DNA from: Nocardiopsis alba DSM 43377
GTDB taxonomy: Bacteria; Actinomycetota; Actinomycetes; Streptosporangiales; Streptosporangiaceae
Assembly (NCBI RefSeq): GCF_000341225.1
Contig: NZ_ANAC01000027.1
Coordinates: 1-64,000 of the forward strand
DNA: 64,000 nt
Direction: 5' to 3'
The position numbers and the translations under genes were made by a program. Below the pieces are notes generated by a model. That model searched no databases. It saw nothing but the letters and a program-made list of their open reading frames with translations, and was not told where the DNA came from. This document shows, piece by piece, positions 16,805-25,670 of the stretch (position 1 is its first letter; each line of letters begins with the position of its first letter).

Positions 16805-18906
16805 CCTCCGTCCACCACCCGCAGGTGACGGTCGCCGCGCAGGGCCTCCTGGAGGTCGATCAAGGGCTGTCCGTTCTCGTCGTGGGTGACCCGGGTCCAC
16901 GAACCGTCGGGTTCGAGACGCCAGGAGGAGGTTCCGTCGGCCATCGCCAGGTCCATCAGGCCCACCAGCCTCCGGCACTGCTCGGGGTCGGCGATCCTGA
17001 CCAGCGCCTCGACACGTCGGTCCAGGTTGCGGGGCATCAGGTCGGCGCTGCCGATCCACACCTTGGGGCGGCCTCCGTTCTCGAAGACGAACACGCGGGA
17101 GTGCTCCAGGAAACGGCCGAGGATACTGCGGACGTGGATGTTCTCGGAGAGCCCGGGGACCCCCGCGCGCAGGACACAGCTCCCCCGGACCCACAGGTCG
17201 ACCCGGACCCCGGCGAGGGAGGCCCGATAGAGGGCGTCGATGATCTCCTCGTCCACCAGGGAGTTCACCTTGATCCGCACACGCGCCGCCCCGCCCTCGC
17301 GGGCGGCCGCGATCTCCTCGTCGATCTGTCGCAGCAGCCCTTGTCGCAGGGCGGCGGGCGCCACCAGGAGTCGTCGGTAGTGCTTCTTGCGGGAGAACCC
17401 GGTGAGGCTGTTGAACAGGTCGCTGACATCCTCGCCCACCTCGTCTGCGGCGCTGAACAGACCGAGGTCCTCGTAGACGCGCGCGGTGCTCGGGTTGTAG
17501 TTACCGGTGCCGACGTGGCAGTAGCGGCGGAGCAGACCGTCGTCGTCCTGACGGATCACCATGGACAACTTGCAGTGCGTCTTGAGTCCGACCACGCCGT
17601 AGACCACGTGGCAGCCCGCGCGTTCGAGTTTGCGGGCCCACTGGATGTTGTTCTGTTCGTCGAAGCGGGCCTTGACCTCGACCAGGACCACGACCTCCTT
17701 GCCGGCCCGGGCCGCCTCGATGAGCGATTCGACGATGGGGGAATCGCCGCTGGTCCGGTACAGGGTCTGTTTGATCGCCACGACCTTGGGATCGGTGGCG
17801 GCCAGGGAGAGGAACCGTTCCGTGGTGGTGGCGAACGACTCGTAGGGGTGGTGGACCAGGACCTCGCGTTCCCTGATGGTGGCGAACAGGTCTCCCGAGG
17901 TGAGCGAGCGGGGTTCGCCCGGGACCATCGGCGGATAGCGCAGGTCGGGGCGGTCCGCGTCGGCGATCTGAGCGAGCCCGGCCAGGTTGAGCGGCCCGGG
18001 GACCCGATAGATCTCCTCCTCCTCGGCGCCGAGCTCCTCGGTGAGGATGGCCAGGACCTCGTCGCTGATGGTCCGCTCCACCTCCAATCGCACGAGGGGA
18101 CCGAACCTACGGCGCAGGAGTTCGTTCTCCAGCGACTGCACGAGGTCGTCGGTCTCGTCCTCGTCGACCTCCAGGTCCGCGTTGCGGGTGACCCGGAAGG
18201 CGTGGTGCTCGACCACGTGCATGCCCTCGAAGAGCTGGGGCAGGTGGGCGGCGATGATGTCCTCGACCGGGACGTATCGGCCACCGCCGCTCGTGGCCGG
18301 TTCGATGAACCTCGGAAGGGAGGCGGGCACCTTGACCCTGGCGAACATCTGACGGTCGTCGTCCGGATCCCGAACGGTGACGGCGAGGTTGAGGGAGCGG
18401 CCCGAGATGTAGGGGAAGGGGTGGGCCGAGTCGACGGTGAACGGTGTCACCAGGGGGTAGACGGAGCGGCGGAAGTACCCGTGGAGGTACTCGCGCTCGG
18501 CGGTGTCGAGCTCGTTCCAGCGGACGATGCCGATGCCCTCCTCCGCCAGGGCGGGGGCGACGCTCTCCTCGAAGCAGGCGATCTGACGGACCACGAGTTC
18601 GTGGGTGACCTTGGAGACGCGTTCCAGCAGATCCCGGGGGTGGTGGCCGCTCGAGGAGGCGACGAAGAGGCCGGTGGCCAGGCGCCGTTTGAGGCCGGCG
18701 ACCCGGACCATGAAGAACTCGTCGAGGTTGCTGGAGAAGATCGCGAGGAATCGCGTCCGTTCGAGCAGCGGTATGTCCTCGTCCTCGGCCAGTTCGAGGA
18801 CCCGCTGGTTGAAACGGAGCCACCCCTCCTCCCGGTCCATGAACCTGTCGGACGGTAGTTCCGCGGTGCCGAGTTCCGCCTCTGTCGGCGCTGATTCCGT
18901 GCTCAC
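16801..18906 (-). CDS. ppk: Polyphosphate kinase 1
   Basis: Enzyme of about 701 residues that reversibly builds inorganic polyphosphate from ATP. The N-terminal domain (WLRFNQRVLELAEDEDIPL), head domain (LDEFFMVRVAGL) and the two catalytic phospholipase-D-like domains are present. The autophosphorylated histidine lies in KTHCKLSMVIR, with RYCHVGTGNYNPSTARVYEDLG nearby and RRVEALVRI near the C-terminus. I chose GTG 18906 (begins VSTESAPTEAEL), with GGGGGAG 10 bases upstream. A longer frame to 18939 has no ribosome site. Couples into mutT1. A possible PHO box upstream fits the known phosphate control of ppk in Streptomyces. Confidence 0.95.
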   Translation of the reverse strand: MSTESAPTEAELGTAELPSDRFMDREEGWLRFNQRVLELAEDEDIPLLERTRFLAIFSSNLDEFFMVRVAGLKRRLATGLFVASSSGHHPRDLLERVSKVTHELVVRQIACFEESVAPALAEEGIGIVRWNELDTAEREYLHGYFRRSVYPLVTPFTVDSAHPFPYISGRSLNLAVTVRDPDDDRQMFARVKVPASLPRFIEPATSGGGRYVPVEDIIAAHLPQLFEGMHVVEHHAFRVTRNADLEVDEDETDDLVQSLENELLRRRFGPLVRLEVERTISDEVLAILTEELGAEEEEIYRVPGPLNLAGLAQIADADRPDLRYPPMVPGEPRSLTSGDLFATIREREVLVHHPYESFATTTERFLSLAATDPKVVAIKQTLYRTSGDSPIVESLIEAARAGKEVVVLVEVKARFDEQNNIQWARKLERAGCHVVYGVVGLKTHCKLSMVIRQDDDGLLRRYCHVGTGNYNPSTARVYEDLGLFSAADEVGEDVSDLFNSLTGFSRKKHYRRLLVAPAALRQGLLRQIDEEIAAAREGGAARVRIKVNSLVDEEIIDALYRASLAGVRVDLWVRGSCVLRAGVPGLSENIHVRSILGRFLEHSRVFVFENGGRPKVWIGSADLMPRNLDRRVEALVRIADPEQCRRLVGLMDLAMADGTSSWRLEPDGSWTRVTHDENGQPLIDLQEALRGDRHLRVVDGG

Positions 18907-18925
18907 AGTGGGCAGACTCCCCCTT

Positions 18926-18947
18926 TTCCATGACCACACGGTGACAC
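18926..18947 (-). promoter_or_regulatory. Candidate PHO box upstream of ppk
   Basis: On the minus strand two TCA-centred 11-base units lie in tandem (GTGTCACCGTG then TGGTCATGGAA), 20 bases before the ppk start. PhoP boxes in Streptomyces are 11-base direct repeats with a GTTCACC-like core. The match is partial and no score could be computed. Confidence 0.3.
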
Positions 18948-19074
18948 TCCCGCAAGGGGAAGATGACCGCGGTGCGACCCCTGTGGGTCTTCTCTACCCA
19001 TATGCCCGATGACCCTCGGGTCGTACCGGGTGAAATCTCCGCCATGGCGCGAAGACTTCGCAGGTGGCGCCGGT

Positions 19075-20019
19075 TCAGATACCGATCTGGAGATCCGGCG
19101 GCAGGATCAGCACGAAGACCGCCAGACGCATGAGGACGTTGATCCAGGTGTTGCGGAAGCAGGCCCACAGGTATCCGTAGAGCACGCTCGCCGCACCGTA
19201 GGTGAGCATGGCCATGCCGATGTCGTGCGTCAGGTCGTGCTCCGGCGGCAACTGGGCCACCGCGTCATAGGGCTGGATGAGCGCGTAGGTCAGCGCGAAG
19301 ACCGCCGAGGTGATCACGATGCCGCCCCAACGGCCCAGGAGGATCTCCAACCGGGTCTGCATCATGCATCGGAAGAAGATCTCCTCGCAGACCGCGATCA
19401 GGGCGAAGGCGAACAGCATCGCGTACAGGGTCAAGGACGGCGGGGGCAGCCCGATGTGCGGCAGGATCAGGTAGCCCATCATCCCGACCGCCAGGGCGAC
19501 GGGGGCCAGGCCCAGCCAGCGCCAGGGTTCGCTCACCCCGAGCGCGATCGCGGGCATGGCGGTGCCCTTGCCCTCGACGGTGATGCCGGAACGGTCCAGG
19601 ATCAGCAGCGGGATCGCGAAGAGGAACAGGAGTCGGGACACCAGCGAGGCCGACATGGCCAGGTCCGGGGTGGTCCCGGTCTCCTCGCCGTAGACCCGCA
19701 GGACCCCCGAGATCAGCATCATCGACAGGATGAAGCCGATGAGCATGAGCCCCTGCCAGAGCAGCTCCCGGTTGAGGGGGTGGCCGTCCATGGCCCCCAC
19801 CACGCGTCGGTCCAGCTCGTCCCGTCGCCCCAGCCCCCGCGACAACCCCCAGGCCACGACGCACGCCACCAGCATCGGTATCCAGGAGATCAGCAGCAGG
19901 ACGGCCGAGTTCCCGAAGACCTCGGAGCGAAGGACGGGGCTGAGGATCAGTGGCCCGATGATGAGGACCGCCGCGACACCGAGCGTCCACGCGAGCCCCC
20001 ATCTTCGCACTATGGTCAC
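19075..20019 (-). CDS. CPBP-family intramembrane metalloprotease
   Basis: Membrane protein of about 314 residues with roughly eight helices. The CPBP/Abi signature appears as CEEIFFRCMMQ (EExxxR) in the second half, followed by FALTYALIQP and a third region with LYGYLWACFRNTWINVL, where the usual asparagine/histidine metal ligands sit. Relatives include eukaryotic Rce1 CAAX proteases and bacterial bacteriocin-immunity proteins. Substrates are unknown. I chose GTG 20019 because GGGGGGA sits about 6 bases upstream. The frame extends 12 codons further to 20055. Isolated between ppk and the ehu operon. Confidence 0.86.
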   Translation of the reverse strand: MTIVRRWGLAWTLGVAAVLIIGPLILSPVLRSEVFGNSAVLLLISWIPMLVACVVAWGLSRGLGRRDELDRRVVGAMDGHPLNRELLWQGLMLIGFILSMMLISGVLRVYGEETGTTPDLAMSASLVSRLLFLFAIPLLILDRSGITVEGKGTAMPAIALGVSEPWRWLGLAPVALAVGMMGYLILPHIGLPPPSLTLYAMLFAFALIAVCEEIFFRCMMQTRLEILLGRWGGIVITSAVFALTYALIQPYDAVAQLPPEHDLTHDIGMAMLTYGAASVLYGYLWACFRNTWINVLMRLAVFVLILPPDLQIGI

Positions 20020-20144
20020 AAGAGTCCCCCCTGTCTCAGAACACACATTCTGCACCAGGGAAAACTAAAAGCGACTTAATGACTACGGTATGTCGTTGCC
20101 GGGTCCCGACGAGGGCGCCACACCGGTGATGCCCCACATGACGA

Positions 20145-20184
20145 GGGCGCCCGCCCGATCGTCGACACGACCGGGCGGGCGCCC
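20145..20184 (-). terminator. Terminator hairpin after the ehu operon
   Basis: Perfect 13-bp stem, GGGCGCCCGCCCG (20145-20157) with its complement at 20172-20184, loop of 14 bases, 13 bases beyond the ehuA stop. No T-run, as is common in actinomycetes. Confidence 0.75.
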
Positions 20185-20197
20185 CACGGGAACGGGC

Positions 20198-21031
20198 TCA
20201 GTACCCGTTGTCCAGGACCGACTTGAGGAACGACTTGGTCCGCTCCTCCCGGGGATCCCCGAAGATCTGCTCCGGCGGCCCCTCTTCGGCGATCCGCCCC
20301 TGATCGAACATCAGGACGCGGTGGGAGACATCGCGGGCGAAGCCCATCTCGTGGGTCACGCACAGCATCGTGATGTCGGTGGTCTCGGCCACCTCCCGCA
20401 GCACGTCCAGCACACCGGCCACCAACTCCGGGTCCAGCGCCGAGGTCACCTCGTCCAAGAGGAGGATCTCCGGTCGCATGGCCAGCGCCCTCGCGATCGC
20501 CACCCGCTGCTGCTGTCCACCGGACAACTGCGTGGGGTGCGCGTCGATCTTGTCGCCCAGTCCCACCAGCTCCAGGAGTTCCTCGGCCCGCTGGGCGGCC
20601 TCGTCCTTGCCCACGCCCAACACGTGGACCGGGGCCTCCATGATGTTCTTGCGAACGGTCATGTTCGGGAACAGGTTGAACTGCTGGAAGACCATGCCGA
20701 TGCGCTTGCGCCGCCGACGCAGGTGGCCCTCGTTGGCGGGCACCAGCGCGGAGCCCCTCCTCATGTGGCTGAAGGGCTCGCCCTGGATCCAGATGTGGCC
20801 CTCGGTGACCTTCTCCAGGGTCATGAGCAGACGCAGGATGGTGGTCTTGCCCGAACCGCTCGGTCCGATGAGCGTGACCCGCTCACCGGGGGCGACCGAG
20901 AAGTCCAGATGGTCCAGGACCGTGAGATCGCCGAAACGCTTGACGACCTGATCGAAGACGATCAACGGGCCGTCGGCGTCGCCCTCGACACCCGGTGTCG
21001 TCGTGTTCTCGGGGGTATCAGACGGCGGCAT
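20198..21031 (-). CDS. ehuA: Ectoine/amino-acid ABC transporter ATPase EhuA
   Basis: Cytosolic ATP-hydrolysing subunit of 277 residues for a polar-amino-acid-type importer. Walker A is GPSGSGKTT, the Q-loop is in GMVFQQFNLFPNMTV, the signature is LSGGQQQRVAIARAL, Walker B is ILLLDEVTSALDP, and the H-loop is CVTHEMGFARDV. The last gene of the ehuBCDA set, overlapping ehuD by 14 bases. The substrate is inferred from the neighbouring ectoine genes and the gene order known for ectoine/hydroxyectoine uptake. By sequence alone it could be a glutamine- or histidine-type ATPase. Confidence 0.9.
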   Translation of the reverse strand: MPPSDTPENTTTPGVEGDADGPLIVFDQVVKRFGDLTVLDHLDFSVAPGERVTLIGPSGSGKTTILRLLMTLEKVTEGHIWIQGEPFSHMRRGSALVPANEGHLRRRRKRIGMVFQQFNLFPNMTVRKNIMEAPVHVLGVGKDEAAQRAEELLELVGLGDKIDAHPTQLSGGQQQRVAIARALAMRPEILLLDEVTSALDPELVAGVLDVLREVAETTDITMLCVTHEMGFARDVSHRVLMFDQGRIAEEGPPEQIFGDPREERTKSFLKSVLDNGY

Positions 21032-21659
21032 ATCGCTTCTCCAGTCGTCGAATCACGATCGCGGACGGGATGCTCACCAGGAGGAAGAGGAACCCGACCA
21101 CGGTGAAGGCCTCCACGATGCGGAAGTCGGCACTGCCCACACGCTGGGCCTCGGTGAGCAGCTCGGCCACACCGATCGCGAAGAGCAGCGGGGTGTCCTT
21201 GAACATCGCGATCAGGTAGTTGCCCAGCGCGGGGATGACCTTGCGGATCGCCTGGGGCAGCACGATCGCCCCCCAGGTACGGGTGGTGGGGAGGCTCAGG
21301 GCGCGTGCCGCCTCCCACTGGCCCTTGGACACGCCCTCGATACCCGAGCGGTACACCTCGGCGGTGTACGAGGAGTAGTGCACTCCCAGGACCAGGATGC
21401 CCACGGTCATGCCCGAGACCGTCGACGGCGCCAGGAGGAAGACGAACACCAACTGGATGATCAGCGGTGTCGTCCGGATGAACTCCATGACGAAGTGCAG
21501 GAGGGAGCCGATGATCGGCACTCGCCGGACGATCGCGATGGCCAGGCCCAGGGCCAGGGCCATCAGATAGGCGATCACCGTGATCTGGACGGTCGCCCAG
21601 AGGCCGGAGAGCAGGTCCGGCATGATCTGGAACGTCCACTCGAAATCCCAGAACATCAC
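21018..21659 (-). CDS. ehuD: Ectoine ABC transporter permease EhuD
   Basis: Inner-membrane permease of 213 residues, HisM/GlnP family, with five or so helices. The ATPase-docking EAA loop reads EAARALSLPTTRTWGAIVLP. FIRTTPLIIQLVF is the typical first-loop signature (xRTTP). The start overlaps the ehuC stop (ATGA) and its end overlaps ehuA, so it is tightly coupled. It pairs with EhuC as a heterodimeric pore. Confidence 0.9.
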   Translation of the reverse strand: MMFWDFEWTFQIMPDLLSGLWATVQITVIAYLMALALGLAIAIVRRVPIIGSLLHFVMEFIRTTPLIIQLVFVFLLAPSTVSGMTVGILVLGVHYSSYTAEVYRSGIEGVSKGQWEAARALSLPTTRTWGAIVLPQAIRKVIPALGNYLIAMFKDTPLLFAIGVAELLTEAQRVGSADFRIVEAFTVVGFLFLLVSIPSAIVIRRLEKRYAAV

Positions 21660-22393
21660 TTGGCCACCCCCACTCGTGTTCCGACCGAGGGCGGTCTCAG
21701 CAGGGACAGCGGACCGCCGCCCCCGGGCGTCACCCGGCCCAGCTTCCGGTTGGCGCGGCGTTCGAGCAGTCGCATACCGAGGATGAGCACCTGCGCGATC
21801 AGGTAGTAGAGGACGAGGGCACCGGAGTAGGCGACCACCGTCTCGCCCGTGGCCTCACGCAACTGCTGCGCGACGGCGGCCAGATCGGCGACACCGATCA
21901 GGTAGGCCACGGCCGTGGCCTTCATCAACTCGATGACCAGGTTGCCGAAGGTCGGCAGCATCTGTGCCCAGGCCTGAGGGACCACGACCAGGCGCATCCG
22001 CTGGAACCAGGAGAGGTTCAGAGCGACGGTCGCCTCGACCTGGGCCCTCGGCACCGCGTTGATCGCCGAGCGCACGACCTCGGCGCCGTACGCTCCCACG
22101 TTGAGCCCCAACGCCAGGATCGCCGCGAACATGTCGTCCAGCTGGAAACCGGTGGCGACGGGCAGTGCGTAGGCCATCCAGAACATCAGGACCAGGGCGG
22201 CGATGCCCCGGAAGACCTCCACGTAGACCGTGGAGACGGCTCTGGGCAACCAGTGGCCGGCCGTCCCCATGATCCCGAAGACCATGGCGAGGACGAAGGC
22301 CAGCGCGCTCCCCCCGAGGGTGAGCTGAACGGTCACCCAGGCGCCGTCGAGGAACCTGGGCAACCGTTCTATGAGGAATTCGATCTGTTCCAC
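21656..22393 (-). CDS. ehuC: Ectoine ABC transporter permease EhuC
   Basis: Inner-membrane permease of 245 residues. The family motif YVEVFRGIAALVLMFW takes the place of the usual FRGTP segment, with A replacing T-P, and the coupling loop is VEATVALNLSWFQRMRLVVVP. A short basic/glycine-rich C-terminal tail of about 30 residues extends beyond the last helix. The start lies 5 bases after the ehuB stop. Forms the transporter with EhuD, EhuA and the lipoprotein EhuB. Confidence 0.9.
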   Translation of the reverse strand: MEQIEFLIERLPRFLDGAWVTVQLTLGGSALAFVLAMVFGIMGTAGHWLPRAVSTVYVEVFRGIAALVLMFWMAYALPVATGFQLDDMFAAILALGLNVGAYGAEVVRSAINAVPRAQVEATVALNLSWFQRMRLVVVPQAWAQMLPTFGNLVIELMKATAVAYLIGVADLAAVAQQLREATGETVVAYSGALVLYYLIAQVLILGMRLLERRANRKLGRVTPGGGGPLSLLRPPSVGTRVGVAK

Positions 22394-22398
22394 GGGGC

Positions 22399-23319
22399 TC
22401 AGCCCTCGCAGAGCTCAGCGGTGCTCGTGCCGTCGGGGAGGTCGTCCTCGGTGAAGCCCCACTCCTCGCCCAGCTCGAGCAGACGACCGCTCTCGGTGAA
22501 CTCCGCGATGACCCGGTTCATCTCCTCCAGGAGTTCGGTGTCGTCCTGACGGACGCACAGACCGCCCCAGCCCTTCTCCTCCTTGCCGTCCATGACAGGG
22601 AAGAAGGGCTCGGAGACCTCGAAGTCGCCGCCGCGCTCCTGGATCAGGTAGTGGTGGGACACGCTCAGCATGGAGACCGCGTCCACACGGCCGGACTCCA
22701 GCAGCTCGTAACCGGCGGTCTGATTGCCGATGAGCTCCATCTGGCCGTCGGGGACCCCGAAGTACTCGGCGTACGTCTGCTCCACAGAACCGTTGAGGAC
22801 GGCGAGCTTGAGGTCGGGGTTGTCCGCGAAGTCCTCGAAGTGCTGGATGTTGTGCGGGTTGCCCGAGGCCACCATGAACGCCTCGGGAGAGGTGGCGGTC
22901 GGCTCGGTGAAGGCGACCTGGCCACAGCGATCGGGGGTGATGAACACACCGGCGGCGAGGACGTCGAAACGGTTGGCGTCCAGGCCGGGGATCAGACCGT
23001 CCCAATTGACGGGCGAGGCCTGGATCTCGGGGACCCCCAGTTCCTCGAAGACGGCCTGGGCGACGGCGGGCGACTGCCCCGCGGGGTCACCGGCGTCGTC
23101 GACGAAACCGAACGGGATCTCGTTGGCCAGACCGACCGCGACGAAGCCCTGCTCACGCAGTCGCTCCAGGGTCGACTTCCCGTCCTCGTTCGCTCCGCCG
23201 TTGCCGTCGACCCTGGTGCACGCCGAGAGACCGGCCACGGCGAGCCCGACACCACCCAGGCGGAAAGCGTCTCTGCGGCCCCAGGTTCCCCGCCGACGCG
23301 CTGGTCCCTGTTTCTTCAC
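22399..23319 (-). CDS. ehuB: Ectoine-binding lipoprotein EhuB
   Basis: Extracytoplasmic solute-binding protein of about 306 residues (family 3). The N-terminus has paired arginines (GRRDAFRLGG) before a hydrophobic stretch ending in a lipobox (GLSAC), so a Tat-exported lipoprotein anchored at the membrane is likely. The mature part opens LREQGFVAVGLANEIPFGF and contains DGLIPGLDANRFDVLAAGV, both standard family positions. I chose GTG 23319, with GAGGAG about 5 bases ahead. The longer frame to 23454 adds 45 residues unlike a signal peptide. First gene of ehuBCDA, separated from ectC by a 400-base gap that includes a strong hairpin, so it likely has its own promoter. Confidence 0.91.
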   Translation of the reverse strand: MKKQGPARRRGTWGRRDAFRLGGVGLAVAGLSACTRVDGNGGANEDGKSTLERLREQGFVAVGLANEIPFGFVDDAGDPAGQSPAVAQAVFEELGVPEIQASPVNWDGLIPGLDANRFDVLAAGVFITPDRCGQVAFTEPTATSPEAFMVASGNPHNIQHFEDFADNPDLKLAVLNGSVEQTYAEYFGVPDGQMELIGNQTAGYELLESGRVDAVSMLSVSHHYLIQERGGDFEVSEPFFPVMDGKEEKGWGGLCVRQDDTELLEEMNRVIAEFTESGRLLELGEEWGFTEDDLPDGTSTAELCEG

Positions 23320-23722
23320 GACTGCTCCTCGGATACTCGCGAGAGCGGCGCCTTCGCCCGAAGAAGAGGGGGCGAGGGCTCCGCGACGTTCGAATGATGT
23401 GGATCGCCTCGTGTGGGCTGCTGCCGTGGTGTGGTCCACGGCCCCGTCCGTCACCCGGGAACAGGGGACGACGGCACTGGTACGGGGTCTCCCTCCCCGA
23501 GCCCGCCCCTCAGTAACGGGACACCTTTGGTCCGTTATGCACTGGTTATGAGCTTCAGGCCATCAGGTGTCCTTTGTAAGAACCCTCTTCACCCCGGTCA
23601 CCTGTGCGGGGTGACCCAGGGTCCGTACATCCGTCACCCAGGGGTGTCCACCCTCGCGACGACGAAGGGCGGGGTCCGCGTACGCGGACCCCGCCCTTCG
23701 GTCGTACGACCCTCGCCCTGGA
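23320..23722. other. Intergenic region between ectC and ehuB
   Basis: About 400 bases, no gene seen. It contains the hairpin described separately at 23663-23700. The stretch 23515-23600 is less GC-rich and should hold the ehuB promoter on the minus strand. I could not fix convincing -35/-10 boxes. Confidence 0.4.
23663..23700 (-). terminator. 38-bp perfect palindrome after ectC
   Basis: Every base from 23663 to 23700 pairs around the centre at 23681/23682 (CGAAGGGCGGGG and its complement at the ends). It lies 22 bases past the ectC stop. It should end ectABC transcription and isolate ehuB, though no T-run follows. Confidence 0.8.
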
Positions 23723-24124
23723 TCAGGCGGGGGCCTCCTCCTCGACGACCAGCGGGTAGACGCCGTTCTCGTCGTGGACCTCGCGCCCGGTCACGGGCGG
23801 GTTGAAGACGCACAGGACACGGAAGTCGGTCTTGGGGCGGACCGTGTGCTTCTCGTGGCCGTTGAGCAGGTAGAGGGTGCCCGGGGTGATGATGTGCTTC
23901 TCCCCGGTCTCCTCGTTGGTCAGCTCGGCCTCACCCTCGATGCAGTGCACGAGCTCGACGTGATTGGCGTACCAGAACGTGGACTCGGTGCCCGCGTACA
24001 GCACGGTCTCGTGGAAGGAGAAGCCCACCTTCTCCTTGGCCAGGACGATCCGACGGCTGCGCCAGTTCTCGGTCTTGATGTCGGCGTCGGTGTCGTTGAT
24101 CTCGTCCAGACTGCGAACGATCAC
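23723..24124 (-). CDS. ectC: L-ectoine synthase
   Basis: Cupin enzyme of 133 residues that cyclises N-gamma-acetyl-diaminobutyrate to ectoine. It begins MIVRSLDEINDTDADI and carries WRSRRIVLAKEKVGFSFHET, HVELVHCIEGEAEL, and TPGTLYLLNGHEKH, all conserved in EctC including iron-binding residues. Normal length. Third gene of ectABC. No ectoine hydroxylase (ectD) follows, since the next leftward gene is ehuB. Confidence 0.97.
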   Translation of the reverse strand: MIVRSLDEINDTDADIKTENWRSRRIVLAKEKVGFSFHETVLYAGTESTFWYANHVELVHCIEGEAELTNEETGEKHIITPGTLYLLNGHEKHTVRPKTDFRVLCVFNPPVTGREVHDENGVYPLVVEEEAPA

Positions 24125-24261
24125 TTGGGTCTCCTAACGTGCCGGTGCGCGGAGAGTGCGCTGGTTACACGGTACGGGGCCGACCGATGTCCCGCACGGA
24201 GACACCGACCGGCCCCGAAGATTTCGGTGGTCGGTCCTTCGGATGCCCGGTCTCCACCCCG

Positions 24262-24287
24262 CCCCGACGCACGGACGCGCGTCGGGG
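24262..24287 (-). promoter_or_regulatory. Hairpin in the ectB-ectC spacer
   Basis: CCCCGACGC (24262-24270) pairs with GCGTCGGGG (24279-24287) over an 8-base loop, in the 189-base gap after ectB. It may act as an mRNA processing or attenuation site that sets ectC level relative to ectB. No T-run. Confidence 0.35.
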
Positions 24288-24313
24288 TGGAGGGACGGAT
24301 CCCGGGCACTTCG

Positions 24314-25579
24314 TCACGCCGGCTGGGCGACCTTGACGGCGGCCCGGGCGGCGTCGGCCATGATGTCCAGACCGGCGTTGAGCTCCTCCTCGGTCGAGGT
24401 GAGCGGCGGCAGGAGCTTGGCGACCTCGTCCTGGGGACCGGAGGTCTCCAGGAGCAGGCCCCGCTGGAAGGACTCGGCGGCGACCTTCTTGGCGATGCCC
24501 TCGGTCTCGAACGCCAGACCGCGGGCCAGGCCACGGCCGCGCACGTGGGCGCCGAAGTCGCCGTACTCGGAGGCGATCTCCGAGAGACGGGCCTCGACCA
24601 TGGCGCCCTTGGCCAGGGTGGCCTCGGCGAAGGAGTCGTCGGTCCAGTAGCGACGCAGCGTCTCCGTGCCGGTGACCATGGCCGGGTTGAAGCCGCGGAA
24701 GGTGCCGTTGTGCTCACCCGGCTCCCACACGTCCAGCTCCCGCTTGAACAGCGTGAGCGCCATCGGCAGACCGTAGCCGCTGATGGACTTGGACAGGGTG
24801 ACGATGTCGGGGGTGATCCCGGCCTCTTCGAAGCTGAAGAACCGGCCGGTACGACCGCAGCCCATCTGGATGTCGTCCAGGATGAGCAGGATGCCGTACT
24901 CCTTGCAGAGCTCGGAGAGCCCGCGGAGCCACTCGGCGCTGGCGACGTTGATGCCGCCCTCGCCCTGGACGGACTCCACGATCACGGCGGCCGGGGCGTC
25001 CAGTCCGCTGCCGCTGTCCTCCAGCAGGCTGCGCAGCCACAGGAAGTCCGGGGTCTTGCCGTCGAGGTAGTTGTCGAACGGCATGGTCGCCACGTGGTCG
25101 AGCGGCACACCGGCGCCACCGCGCTTCATGGAGTTACCGGTGACGGCCAGGGCGCCCAGGGTCATCCCGTGGAAGCCGTTGGTGAAGTTGATGATGGTCT
25201 GGCGTCCGGTGTACTTCCGGGCCAGCTTGAGCGCCGCCTCGACGGCGTTGTTCCCGGCCGGGCCGGGGAACTGGATCTTGTAGTCGAGTCCGCGCGGTTC
25301 GAGGATGATCTCCTCGAAGGTTTTCAGGAACTCGCGTTTGGCCACGCTGTAGGCGTCGAGGCTGTGGACGATGCGATCGTCCGTCAGGTAATCGATGAGC
25401 GACTTCTTCAGCTCCGGGTTGTTGTGCCCGTAGTTGAGCGAACCGGCCCCGGCGAAGAAGTCCAGGTAGGGCTTGCCGTTCTCGTCATAGACGTGCGAAC
25501 CGACCGCCTTGTCGAAGACGACCGGCCAGCTACGGCAGTATCCGCGGACTTCGGACTCGAGGCGCTGGAAGGTCTCCAT
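24314..25579 (-). CDS. ectB: Diaminobutyrate-2-oxoglutarate transaminase
   Basis: Pyridoxal-phosphate class III aminotransferase of 421 residues, the first step of ectoine synthesis, making L-2,4-diaminobutyrate from aspartate semialdehyde with glutamate as donor. The start METFQRLESEVRGYCRSWP is typical of EctB. PLP-site features are FPGPAGNNAVEAALKLAR, the cofactor aspartate in LLILDDIQMGCGRTG and the Schiff-base lysine in TLSKSISGYGLPMAL. It starts 91 bases after ectA and is surely in the same transcript. Confidence 0.97.
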   Translation of the reverse strand: METFQRLESEVRGYCRSWPVVFDKAVGSHVYDENGKPYLDFFAGAGSLNYGHNNPELKKSLIDYLTDDRIVHSLDAYSVAKREFLKTFEEIILEPRGLDYKIQFPGPAGNNAVEAALKLARKYTGRQTIINFTNGFHGMTLGALAVTGNSMKRGGAGVPLDHVATMPFDNYLDGKTPDFLWLRSLLEDSGSGLDAPAAVIVESVQGEGGINVASAEWLRGLSELCKEYGILLILDDIQMGCGRTGRFFSFEEAGITPDIVTLSKSISGYGLPMALTLFKRELDVWEPGEHNGTFRGFNPAMVTGTETLRRYWTDDSFAEATLAKGAMVEARLSEIASEYGDFGAHVRGRGLARGLAFETEGIAKKVAAESFQRGLLLETSGPQDEVAKLLPPLTSTEEELNAGLDIMADAARAAVKVAQPA

Positions 25580-25670
25580 CGTGATGTTCCTTGATTCCTT
25601 TCCCCAACTTCGTGGGCTCAGGGCTTAGACGAGGGGTGGGTCAGGATCGCGTTCGATCCGGTACGGACGG

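Noticed and set aside
15224..16828. 534-codon plus-strand frame
   Set aside because: Antisense to the SRPBCC and mutT1-like genes, with no domain or plausible start.
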